A program made the position numbers and the translations under genes. The notes beneath the pieces are model-generated. The model did not search any database. It was given only the letters and a program-made list of their open reading frames with translations, and was not told where the DNA came from. A stretch of DNA of 5,090 nt from Mycobacterium sp. (GTDB taxonomy: Bacteria > Actinomycetota > Actinomycetes > Mycobacteriales > Mycobacteriaceae). The DNA is taken from NCBI GenBank assembly GCA_019246375.1, contig JAFAQO010000352.1:1-5090 (forward strand), given 5' to 3'. Shown here one piece after another: positions 1-5,090 of the stretch (the stretch's first letter is position 1; every line of letters begins with the position of its first letter).

Positions 1-142
1 ACACCCCGTTAGTGGTCATCGAGTTGTTCGCCCAGCGCAGCGACGTATCGGCACGGTCGGTGACCAGCACGATCGTCTCGTCGGCGCGTCCTGACCGTGC
101 CGCGTCCAACGCGATCTCGACCGCCAGCTGAGCGCTGATCAT
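1..142 (-). CDS. pmbA: PmbA/TldE-like metalloprotease subunit, N-terminal part (runs off the left edge)
   Basis: Only the first 47 codons are present. Translation from the ATG at 142-140 begins MISAQLAVEIALDAARSGRA and continues with ETIVLVTDRADTSLRWANNSMTTNG. The N-terminal helix followed by a strand ending in an R-W-A-N-N-S-type motif is typical of the U62 peptidase family (PmbA/TldD) N-terminal domain. The ATG overlaps the TGA of the upstream tldD-like gene (positions 139-142 read ATGA on the minus strand), which implies translational coupling and 1:1 synthesis. In E. coli, TldD and TldE (PmbA) form a heteromeric protease that processes the microcin B17 precursor and degrades the CcdA antitoxin; TldE lacks the zinc site. 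By position this matches M. tuberculosis Rv2314c. The native substrate in mycobacteria is unknown to me. The catalytic-domain region lies outside the window, so assignment to the TldE side rests on the partner being clearly TldD-like. Confidence 0.82.
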   Translation of the reverse strand, partial: MISAQLAVEIALDAARSGRADETIVLVTDRADTSLRWANNSMTTNGV

Positions 143-1656
143 CGGCCCGCCTCGGCACGGGTATTGAGCACGTTGACGCCGCGGAACAACGCCGACGGGC
201 AACCGTGGCTGACCGCGGCCACCTGGCCGGGCTGGGCCTTACCGCAGTTGTACGCCCCGCCCAACCGCCAAGTCGACGGCCCGCCGACGGCTTCCATCGA
301 ATTCCAGAAATCGATGGTGGTGGCCTGATAGGCGACGTCGCGCAGCTGACCCTCCAGCCGACCGTCGCGGATGCGGAAGAACCGCTGACCGGTGAATTGA
401 AAGTTATACCGCTGCATGTCAATTGACCATGATTTGTCGCCGACGATGTAGATGCCGTCCTGCGCTCTGACGATCAGGTCGGCGGTGCTGAGATCCTCCG
501 GGCTGGGCTGCAGTGAAACATTGGCCATCCGCTGGATCGGGACGTGGTGGGGCGAGTCGGCATACGAGCACCCGTTGGAGCGGGGCTGGCCGAGCCGCGG
601 CGCGAACACCCGGTCGAGCTGATAGCCGACGAACACCCCGTCGCGGATCAGGTCCCAGCTTTGCGCGGCCACCCCCTCGTCGTCGTAACCTGTGCTGGCC
701 AAACCGAATTCGACGGTGCGGTCGGCGGTCACGTTCATCACCGGCGAGCCGTAGCGTAGGGTGCCGAGCTTGTCCGGCGTGGCGAAGGAGGTCCCGGCGA
801 AGGCCGACTCGTAGCCGATGGCGCGGTCGTATTCCGTGGCGTGGCCGATGGATTCGTGGATGGTCAGCCATAGGTTCGTCGGGTCGATCACCAAATCGGT
901 CGGTCCCGGTGTCACGCTGGGCGCTTTGAGCTTTTCGGCCAGCAGCGACGGCAATTGCGCCAGCTCGTCGGACCAGTCCCACACCTCGTCGCCGCCTACC
1001 GCCTCCCAGCCGCGGGCCGTGGGTGGCGCCAGCGTCCGCATCGAGTCGAAACCGCCCGCCGCCGCGTCGAGGCTCACCGCCTCCAGGATGGGCATCAGCC
1101 GCACCCGCTGCTGGGTGATCGACGACCCGAACGTGTCCGCGTAGAAAGTCTGCTCCTTGACCGTGGTCACAAACGCCGACACGTGATCCACCCCGTCGGC
1201 GGCCATCAGCCTGTCGGAGTAGTCCGCCAGCACGGCGATCTTGTCGGCGGTCGGCACACTGAACGGGTCGACCCGGTAGCTCGACACCCAGGTGGCGTCG
1301 GCGAACACCGGTTCGGGCGCCAGCTCGACCCGCTCGGCGTTCAGCCCTGCCAATCTGGTGGCCACCTGTACGGCCCGTCGCGCCGTGTCGGCCGCGACAT
1401 CGGAGGTCAGCGCAGCGTTCGAGGCGAACCCCCAGGTGCCGTCGACGATGACGCGGACCGCCAGACCCAGCTCGCGGTTGATGACAGAAGCCTCCAACTC
1501 GCCGTCGCGCAACTGGATGACCTCGTTGGTGATGCGGTGAATTCGCAGGTCGGCGTGGCTGGCTCCGGCGGCAGTGGCCGCCGACAGCGCGGCGTCGGCC
1601 AGTTGTTGGCGGGGCAGGTGAAGGAAGTCGGCATCGATCCCCCGGTTGGGTGTCAC
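139..1656 (-). CDS. tldD: TldD-like zinc metalloprotease (peptidase family U62)
   Basis: A 505-residue cytoplasmic protein, the catalytic partner of the TldD/TldE protease. Visible family marks: an N-terminal substrate-binding domain (about 20-240, including ELEASVINRELGLAVRVIVDG); the zinc motif H267-E268-S-I-G-H272 (HExxxH); a conserved D325-D326-E327-G; an R-M-A-N-V motif before a GIYIVGDKSW stretch; and a C-terminal N470-C471-G-K segment aligning with the metal-ligating Cys-Gly-Lys of E. coli TldD. The usual length is about 480-505, so it is complete. I chose GTG at 1656 because the family-like sequence starts there (TPNRGIDADF) and 505 residues matches my recollection of Rv2315c. The adjacent GTG at 1659 is equally readable, with GGTGGA just upstream. 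The frame stays open back to 1995, but that extension is the reverse of the repeat and of uspA. The gene overlaps pmbA by 4 bp downstream and diverges from uspA. Physiological substrates are unknown. No RiPP precursor or modification gene is visible nearby. Confidence 0.9.
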   Translation of the reverse strand: MTPNRGIDADFLHLPRQQLADAALSAATAAGASHADLRIHRITNEVIQLRDGELEASVINRELGLAVRVIVDGTWGFASNAALTSDVAADTARRAVQVATRLAGLNAERVELAPEPVFADATWVSSYRVDPFSVPTADKIAVLADYSDRLMAADGVDHVSAFVTTVKEQTFYADTFGSSITQQRVRLMPILEAVSLDAAAGGFDSMRTLAPPTARGWEAVGGDEVWDWSDELAQLPSLLAEKLKAPSVTPGPTDLVIDPTNLWLTIHESIGHATEYDRAIGYESAFAGTSFATPDKLGTLRYGSPVMNVTADRTVEFGLASTGYDDEGVAAQSWDLIRDGVFVGYQLDRVFAPRLGQPRSNGCSYADSPHHVPIQRMANVSLQPSPEDLSTADLIVRAQDGIYIVGDKSWSIDMQRYNFQFTGQRFFRIRDGRLEGQLRDVAYQATTIDFWNSMEAVGGPSTWRLGGAYNCGKAQPGQVAAVSHGCPSALFRGVNVLNTRAEAGR

Positions 1657-1689
1657 CACTCCACCGTAACGAGCGGCTTTAATACACCC
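1657..1689. promoter_or_regulatory. Short divergent promoter region between tldD and the usp leader
   Basis: Only 33 bp separate the tldD start from the first upstream reading frame of the usp operon. The interval holds the one AT-rich patch in the neighbourhood, TTTAATAC at 1678-1685. Read rightward, TAATAC at 1680-1685 resembles a mycobacterial SigA -10 element and would place transcription start near the ATG at 1690. Read leftward, TATTAA (1684-1679) could serve tldD. I find no convincing -35 in either direction. Mycobacterial promoters often depend mainly on the -10, so this is suggestive only. Confidence 0.3.
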
Positions 1690-1746
1690 ATGGCCGACGC
1701 CGGCGACGATGCAGAGCGAAGCGATGAGGAGGAGCGGCGCAAATGA
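1690..1746 (+). CDS. 18-codon micro-ORF 1 in the first repeat unit
   Basis: Reads MADAGDDAERSDEEERRK, then TGA. The ATG at 1690 lies just before the repeat unit proper, so the first residues differ from the second copy. The TGA (1744-1746) overlaps the ATG of the next micro-ORF (1743). No Shine-Dalgarno is visible before 1690. If transcription starts at the TAATAC-proximal position it would be translated leaderless, which is common in mycobacteria. The peptide is highly charged and has no recognisable domain. Its role, if any, is more likely translational relay to uspA than a product. Translation is inferred, not shown. Confidence 0.35.
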   Translation: MADAGDDAERSDEEERRK

Positions 1747-1799
1747 ACCACGCCGGCGACGATGCAGAGCGAAGCGATGAGGAGGAGCGGCGCAAATGA
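1743..1799 (+). CDS. 18-codon micro-ORF 2 in the second repeat unit, coupled to uspA
   Basis: Reads MNHAGDDAERSDEEERRK, then TGA. It differs from micro-ORF 1 only at residues 2-3. It has an excellent Shine-Dalgarno, GAGGAGGAG at 1726-1734, eight bases before its ATG. Its TGA (1797-1799) overlaps the uspA ATG (1796-1798) as ATGA, so a ribosome finishing this frame is placed on the uspA start. MIRU elements are known to carry small frames of this sort. Whether the peptide accumulates is unknown. Confidence 0.45.
   Translation: MNHAGDDAERSDEEERRK
1779..1787 (+). promoter_or_regulatory. Strong ribosome-binding site of uspA supplied by the second repeat unit
   Basis: GAGGAGGAG contains a full AGGAGG core (1780-1785) and ends eight bases before the uspA ATG at 1796. 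It is the exact counterpart of 1726-1734 in the first unit, so the repeat itself carries the initiation signal. This fixes the uspA start. Confidence 0.8.
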
Positions 1800-2668
1800 A
1801 CGCCGCCCGGCACCGATCGACCGCGCTCGGATATGCGCTGCTCGCCCCCAGCCTGTTCGGCGTGGTTGCGTTCCTACTCCTGCCGATGCTTGTCGTGGTG
1901 TGGCTGAGCCTGCACCGGTGGGATCTGCTGGGACCGATCAGGTATGTCGGCCTGGGCAATTGGGGCTCGGTACTGACCGACTCGACATTCGGCAATTCGC
2001 TGCTGGTGACGTTGGTCTTCGTGGCGGTCGTGGTGCCGGTGCAGACGGTGCGCGGGCTGATCGCCGGCGCGATGCTGGCTCGCCGTCTGCCGGGCAGCAG
2101 CGTGTTTCGGACACTCTACGTGCTGCCGTGGATCTGCGCTCCGCTGGCGATCGCGGTGTTGTGGCGCTGGGTCCTGGCGCCCACCGACGGCGCGGTCAGC
2201 ACGGTGTTGGGTCATCGCATCGAATGGCTCACCGATCCGGGCCTGGCGCTTCCAGTGGTGTCGGCGGTTGTGGTCTGGTCCAACGTCGGCTATGTCGCGT
2301 TGTTCTTCCTGGCCGGCATTCTCGCCATCCCGGCCGATATTCATGCGGCCGCGCGCACCGACGGCGCGACTGCCTGGCAGCGGTTTTGGCGGATCACGTT
2401 GCCGATGCTGCGGCCGACGATGTTCTTCGTGCTGGTGACCGGAGTCGTCAGCGCTGCACAGGTTTTCGATACGGTGTATGCGTTGACGGGTGGCGGGCCT
2501 TCGGGGCGCACTGATCTGGTGGCCCACCGGATCTATGCCGAGGCGTTCGGGTCGGCGGCGATCGGGCGGGCCGCGGTAATGGCGTTGGTCTTGTTCGTCA
2601 TTCTGGTCGGCGTCACCGTCGCTCAGCACCTGTACTTCCGGCGGCGGATCAGCTATGACCTCACTTAA
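1796..2668 (+). CDS. uspA: UspA, sugar ABC transporter permease (MalF/UgpA type)
   Basis: A 290-residue inner-membrane permease, one half of the translocation channel of a carbohydrate ABC importer (CUT1 family). Hydrophobic segments lie at about 11-39, 67-94, 104-127, 153-178, 208-224 and 258-280, giving the usual six spans. The cytoplasmic EAA loop that docks on the ATPase is at about 183-207 (AAARTDGATAWQRFWRITLP, with the key Gly190 and Leu-Pro 202-203). The GGGP turn at 232-235 is typical of MalF/UgpA-type permeases. The start at 1796 is set by the strong ribosome-binding site in the adjacent repeat and by the family-like N-terminus (LGYALLAPSLFG). The gene overlaps uspB by 14 bp. Length and context match M. 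tuberculosis Rv2316. The partner ATPase is not encoded nearby. Confidence 0.95.
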   Translation: MNAARHRSTALGYALLAPSLFGVVAFLLLPMLVVVWLSLHRWDLLGPIRYVGLGNWGSVLTDSTFGNSLLVTLVFVAVVVPVQTVRGLIAGAMLARRLPGSSVFRTLYVLPWICAPLAIAVLWRWVLAPTDGAVSTVLGHRIEWLTDPGLALPVVSAVVVWSNVGYVALFFLAGILAIPADIHAAARTDGATAWQRFWRITLPMLRPTMFFVLVTGVVSAAQVFDTVYALTGGGPSGRTDLVAHRIYAEAFGSAAIGRAAVMALVLFVILVGVTVAQHLYFRRRISYDLT

Positions 2669-3470
2669 GGCGGTTCCGGTCTACACCGGTTTGGTGGCCG
2701 GTGCGGTCATCACGTTGGCACCATTCGCGCTTGGGCTGCTGACGTCGTTTACGTCTAGTAGGCAGTTCGCGACCGGTACGCCGTTGGCCTTGCCCCGGCC
2801 ACCGACACTGGCGAACTACACCGATCTGGGTGGCGCGGGCTTCGGCCGGGCGCTGGCGGTCACCGCGTTGATGACGATGGTGATTGTGCTTGGCCAGCTA
2901 TGCTTTTCAGTGCTGGCGGCCTATGCATTCGCGCGGTTGCGGTTTCCCGGCCGTGACGCACTGTTCTGGGTCTACATTGCGACGTTGATGGTGCCGGCCA
3001 CGGTTACCGTGGTGCCGCTCTATCTGATGATGGCGCAGCTGGGCCTGCGGAATACCTTCTGGGCGTTGGTGCTGCCGTTTGTTTTCGGCTCGCCGTACGC
3101 GATCTTCCTGCTGCGCGAGTACTTTCGCGCGATTCCCGACGAATTGGTCAACGCCGCCCGGCTTGACGGTGCCAACACTCTGGACGTGATCGTGCATGTG
3201 GTGGTGCCGGCGAGTAGGCCGATCCTGGTCACGCTGACGCTGATCACCGTGGTTTCGCAGTGGAATAACTTCATGTGGCCGTTGGTGATCACCAGCGGTG
3301 CCAAGTGGCGGGTGCTGACGGTGGCGACGGCCGCCCTGCAGTCTCGCTATAACGCCCAGTGGACACTGGTGATGGCCGCGACGACTGTCGCGATCGTGCC
3401 GCTGATCGTGCTGTTCGTTGCATTCCAGCGTCACATCGTCGCCTCAATCGTGGTGACCGGCCTGAAATGA
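2655..3470 (+). CDS. uspB: UspB, sugar ABC transporter permease (MalG/UgpE type)
   Basis: A 271-residue permease, the second half of the channel. It has a short N-terminus with a first span at about 9-31, then a periplasmic P-R-P-P-T-L-A-N-Y segment (47-55) that is characteristic of MalG/UgpE proteins. Further spans lie at about 66-92, 103-126, 134-153, 190-211 and 234-258. The EAA loop is at 163-189 (ELVNAARLDGANTLDVIVHV, then VVPASRP, key Gly172 and Pro185), preceded by FLLREYF. The ATG at 2655 lies inside the end of uspA (14-bp overlap) with no strong ribosome-binding site, so expression depends on coupling to uspA. The TGA overlaps the uspC ATG. It corresponds to M. tuberculosis Rv2317. 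Confidence 0.95.
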   Translation: MTSLKAVPVYTGLVAGAVITLAPFALGLLTSFTSSRQFATGTPLALPRPPTLANYTDLGGAGFGRALAVTALMTMVIVLGQLCFSVLAAYAFARLRFPGRDALFWVYIATLMVPATVTVVPLYLMMAQLGLRNTFWALVLPFVFGSPYAIFLLREYFRAIPDELVNAARLDGANTLDVIVHVVVPASRPILVTLTLITVVSQWNNFMWPLVITSGAKWRVLTVATAALQSRYNAQWTLVMAATTVAIVPLIVLFVAFQRHIVASIVVTGLK

Positions 3471-4792
3471 CCTGGCGGCCGCGGTTTTCCACACTGGTCG
3501 CGCTGGCGCTTGTCATGGTGGCCGTCCTGCTCGGTGCGACGGCGGTGTTGTTGGGCCGCTTGTCTGAGCCGCGCGGCGGCAGGACTGTCGTCACGGTGCG
3601 GCTATGGGACGAGGAGGTCGCCGCGGCCTACCGGCAGTCCTTCGAGGCGTTCACCCGCAGGCATCCCGATATCGAGGTGCGCACGAATGTGGTGGCGTAT
3701 TCGACATACTTCGAGACGCTGCGCACCGACGTGGCCGGAGGCAGCGCCGACGACATCTTCTGGCTGTCCAACGCTTATCTCGCCGGCTACGCGGACAGCG
3801 GCCGGCTGATGAGAATCGCAGGCGCCGGGCCGGACTGGGAACCGTCGGTGGTCGACCAGTTCACCCGCGAGCATGTGCTGTGGGCTGTGCCGCAATTGAC
3901 CGATGCCGGGATCGCGGTGTACTACAACGCGGACCTGTTGGCGGCCGCCGGAGTCGGCCCTGCCGAGTTGGCGGCGCTGCGGTGGAGTCAGGACGGTGGC
4001 GACACCCTGCGTCCGCTGCTCGCCCGGCTCACCGTCGATGCCGACGGGCACTACGCGGGCGCAACGGGTTTCGACGCTCGACGGGTCCGGCAGTGGGGCT
4101 ACAACGCGGCGAACGACCCGCAGGGCATCTACCTGAACTACATCGGGTCGGCGGGCGGGGTGTTCCAGCGCGGCGACGAGTTCGCCTTCGACAACCCCGC
4201 CGCGGTCGAGGCGTTCAGCTACCTGGTCGTCCTGATCAACCACGACCGCGTCGCACCACCGGCATCCGACACCAACGACAACGGTGATTTCTCCCGCAAC
4301 CAGTTCATGGCCGGCAGAATGGCGCTCTTCCAATCCGGCACTTATAACCTGGCTGCTGTCGCCGATCAGGCTCGCTTCCGGTGGGGCGTCACCATGCTGC
4401 CATTAGGGCCGAAAGGCCGGGTGAGCGTCACCAACGGCATTGCTGCCGCGGGTAATTCGGCCTCTAAGCATCCGGACGCCGTGCGGAAGGTGCTGGCATG
4501 GATGGGTAGCAGGCAAGGCAACGAATACCTGGGTCGGCGTGGCAGTGCCATCCCCGCGGTGCGGTCGGCGCAACGGGTGTACTTCGACTACTGGGCTGCC
4601 AAGGGCGTCGACGTCACGCCGTTCTTCACGGTGCTACATGGCCCGCGTATCTCGGCGCCGGGCGGCGCCGGGTTCCCCGCCGGATATCAGGCCCTCAAGC
4701 CATATTTCGACGAGATGTTCCTGGGGCGCAGCGATGTGACGGCCACGCTGGCCCGGGCCCAGGCCGCGGCCAACGCCGCTGCCCGCCGGTAG
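3467..4792 (+). CDS. uspC: UspC, extracytoplasmic sugar-binding protein, N-terminally anchored
   Basis: A 441-residue family 1 solute-binding protein, the substrate receptor for UspAB. One hydrophobic segment at about 8-30 follows a basic start (MTWRPRF). The binding domain spans about 40-430, with characteristic stretches such as VTVRLWDEE (43-50), EAFTRRHPDIEV (60-71), GGSADDIFWLSNAY (91-104) and QFMAGRMALFQSGTY (279-293). M. tuberculosis UspC (Rv2318, about 440 residues) has a reported crystal structure and binds amino sugars, so a similar substrate is likely here but unproven. The protein contains no cysteine at all, so the lipobox expected of a Gram-positive binding protein is absent; the N-terminal segment probably acts as an uncleaved anchor or a cleaved Sec signal. 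I chose the ATG at 3467 for its ATGA overlap with uspB. The frame is open upstream to 3359, but that part is uspB in another frame. Confidence 0.95.
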   Translation: MTWRPRFSTLVALALVMVAVLLGATAVLLGRLSEPRGGRTVVTVRLWDEEVAAAYRQSFEAFTRRHPDIEVRTNVVAYSTYFETLRTDVAGGSADDIFWLSNAYLAGYADSGRLMRIAGAGPDWEPSVVDQFTREHVLWAVPQLTDAGIAVYYNADLLAAAGVGPAELAALRWSQDGGDTLRPLLARLTVDADGHYAGATGFDARRVRQWGYNAANDPQGIYLNYIGSAGGVFQRGDEFAFDNPAAVEAFSYLVVLINHDRVAPPASDTNDNGDFSRNQFMAGRMALFQSGTYNLAAVADQARFRWGVTMLPLGPKGRVSVTNGIAAAGNSASKHPDAVRKVLAWMGSRQGNEYLGRRGSAIPAVRSAQRVYFDYWAAKGVDVTPFFTVLHGPRISAPGGAGFPAGYQALKPYFDEMFLGRSDVTATLARAQAAANAAARR

Positions 4793-4869
4793 TCCACAGT
4801 TCGTGGTTGATCCACAGGCTGACTTTGCTGGCTCCTGTGAGTCGGTGCGGAAGGAGATATTATTCGAAC
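4793..4869 (+). other. Gap between uspC and the 13E12-type gene
   Basis: 77 bp. It holds two TCCACAG heptamers 18 bp apart (4793-4799 and 4811-4817) and a short CCAC/GTGG inverted pair (4794-4806) that is too weak to call a terminator. AAGGAG at 4851-4856 is a good Shine-Dalgarno core, although 13 bases from the ATG at 4870 is longer than usual. No convincing promoter or rho-independent terminator is visible, so read-through from uspC is possible. Confidence 0.5.
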
Positions 4870-5090
4870 ATGCTTTCGAGGTACGGCGATGCGGTTGCGG
4901 TGTTTGATGCGCTCGATGCCGCGATGGACGCCGTCGCCGCGCTGGATTCGGATACGTTCACTACTTTCGAGCGGTTTGAGGCATTGGAGCGCTGTGAGCG
5001 GATACGACGCCGGCTGCCCAGCCTTGAGCACGGGATGATCAACCAAATTGCCCGAGAGGCCACGGCCGAGGAGCTCGGCGGCAAGCTGTC
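4870..5090 (+). CDS. 13E12-repeat family (DUF222) protein, N-terminal part (runs off the right edge)
   Basis: 73 complete codons from the ATG at 4870. The translation AVFDALDAAMDAVAALDSD, then ALERCERIRRRLPSLEHGMI and NQIAREATAEELGGKL, has the hallmark start of mycobacterial 13E12 repeat proteins: an A-L-D-x-x-x-D-x-x-x-x-L helix, then E-R-x-E-x-x-R-R-R-L-P-x-x-E-H-x-x-I-N-Q and an E-E-L-G-G-K-L signature. Full members are usually 400-500 residues, with an N-terminal DUF222 region and often a C-terminal HNH nuclease domain; that domain would be outside the window. The family is multicopy in mycobacteria and of unproven function. I see no in-frame alternative start between the AAGGAG and this ATG. 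Its presence directly after uspC differs from the M. tuberculosis order I recall. Confidence 0.85.
   Translation, partial: MLSRYGDAVAVFDALDAAMDAVAALDSDTFTTFERFEALERCERIRRRLPSLEHGMINQIAREATAEELGGKL

Larger units (their letters stand above)
1697..1802 (+). repeat. Tandem MIRU-type repeat, two 53-bp units
   Basis: Positions 1697-1748 and 1750-1801 are identical over 52 bp, with a period of 53 bp. Each unit reads through ACGCCGGCGACGATGCAGAG, then GCGATGAGGAGGAGCGGCGC, and ends AAATGAAC. This matches, from memory, the mycobacterial interspersed repetitive unit described at the senX3-regX3 junction and at dozens of sites in M. tuberculosis, which includes a 53-bp class. As there, the unit lies in the direction of translation and carries an internal open frame with ATGA overlaps at its ends. 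Its length is 3n-1, so each unit shifts frame by one and chains stop to start. Copy number at such loci is commonly polymorphic. Whether this locus has a MIRU in other strains or species cannot be told from the window. Confidence 0.87.

Noticed and set aside
955..1746. A 263-codon plus-strand open frame antisense to tldD and ending in the repeat peptide.
   Set aside because: Its composition is that of a GC-rich shadow frame (Arg/Gly/Val/His-rich, no family resemblance). Only the last 18 codons from 1690 have an independent reason to be considered.
1657..1995. Upstream extension of the tldD frame (113 extra residues), including a lipoprotein-signal-like stretch FAPLLLIASLCIVAG followed by GHGC.
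   Set aside because: The stretch is the reverse-strand reading of the MIRU-type repeat and of the uspA start. TldD proteins are cytoplasmic and family similarity begins at TPNRGIDADF, so the signal-like sequence is an artefact.
1874..2629. A 251-codon minus-strand frame antisense to uspA; similar long frames lie antisense to uspB and uspC.
   Set aside because: His/Arg/Gln-rich composition and full overlap with convincing membrane-protein genes mark these as shadows.
4794..4806. CCAC-AGTTC-GTGG hairpin after uspC as a terminator.
   Set aside because: The stem is only 4 bp and no T-run follows.
4793..4817. Two TCCACAG heptamers resembling parts of DnaA boxes.
   Set aside because: Neither has the TT(A/G)TCCACA core intact (the sequences are GTAGTCCACA and TTGATCCACA), and two copies near a repeat-family gene do not make an origin.
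1..5090. tRNA, rRNA, CRISPR array, insertion-sequence ends, riboswitch.
   Set aside because: No cloverleaf-like segment, no spaced direct repeats beyond the tandem pair, no transposase or terminal inverted repeats, and too little non-coding space for a riboswitch.

Overview
This is a GC-rich stretch of actinobacterial chromosome, almost certainly from a slow-growing Mycobacterium. It resembles the M. tuberculosis Rv2314c-Rv2318 segment (recalled, not searched): a pmbA/tldD-type protease pair diverging from the uspA-uspB-uspC sugar ABC-transporter operon. Two other signs point the same way: a tandem MIRU-type (mycobacterial interspersed repetitive unit) repeat, and the start of a 13E12-repeat-family (DUF222) gene. 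The right-hand neighbourhood does not match M. tuberculosis, where as I recall uspC is followed by the convergent Rv2319c. I therefore favour a related species, or a rearranged locus, and do not name a species.

Layout. Positions 1-142 (minus) hold the first 47 codons of a PmbA/TldE-like gene. Its ATG overlaps the TGA of a complete TldD-like gene (139-1656, minus), so the two form one translationally coupled operon for a heteromeric TldD/TldE-type metalloprotease. The TldD active-site signatures are intact: HExxxH and a C-terminal Cys-Gly-Lys.

The divergent interval 1657-1795 carries the only AT-rich patch in the region (about 1678-1685). It is followed by two tandem 53-bp repeat units, identical over 52 bp. 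Each unit contains a strong GAGGAGGAG ribosome-binding site and creates an 18-codon micro-ORF. The micro-ORFs are chained to each other and to uspA by ATGA stop/start overlaps.

The plus-strand operon uspA (1796-2668), uspB (2655-3470) and uspC (3467-4792) encodes two MalF/MalG-type permeases and a substrate-binding protein. Each junction overlaps (14 bp, then 4 bp). No ATP-binding subunit is present in the window. UspC has a hydrophobic N-terminus but no cysteine anywhere, so it cannot be a conventional lipoprotein. After a 77-bp gap, a 13E12/DUF222-type gene begins at 4870 and runs off the end.

How the parts work together. UspABC is expected to capture a sugar (in M. tuberculosis UspC is reported to bind amino sugars) and import it with the help of an ATPase encoded elsewhere. 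The most interesting feature is the MIRU-type repeat. It is not merely intergenic: it supplies the uspA ribosome-binding site and a relay of tiny coupled reading frames, and its copy number could change uspABC expression.
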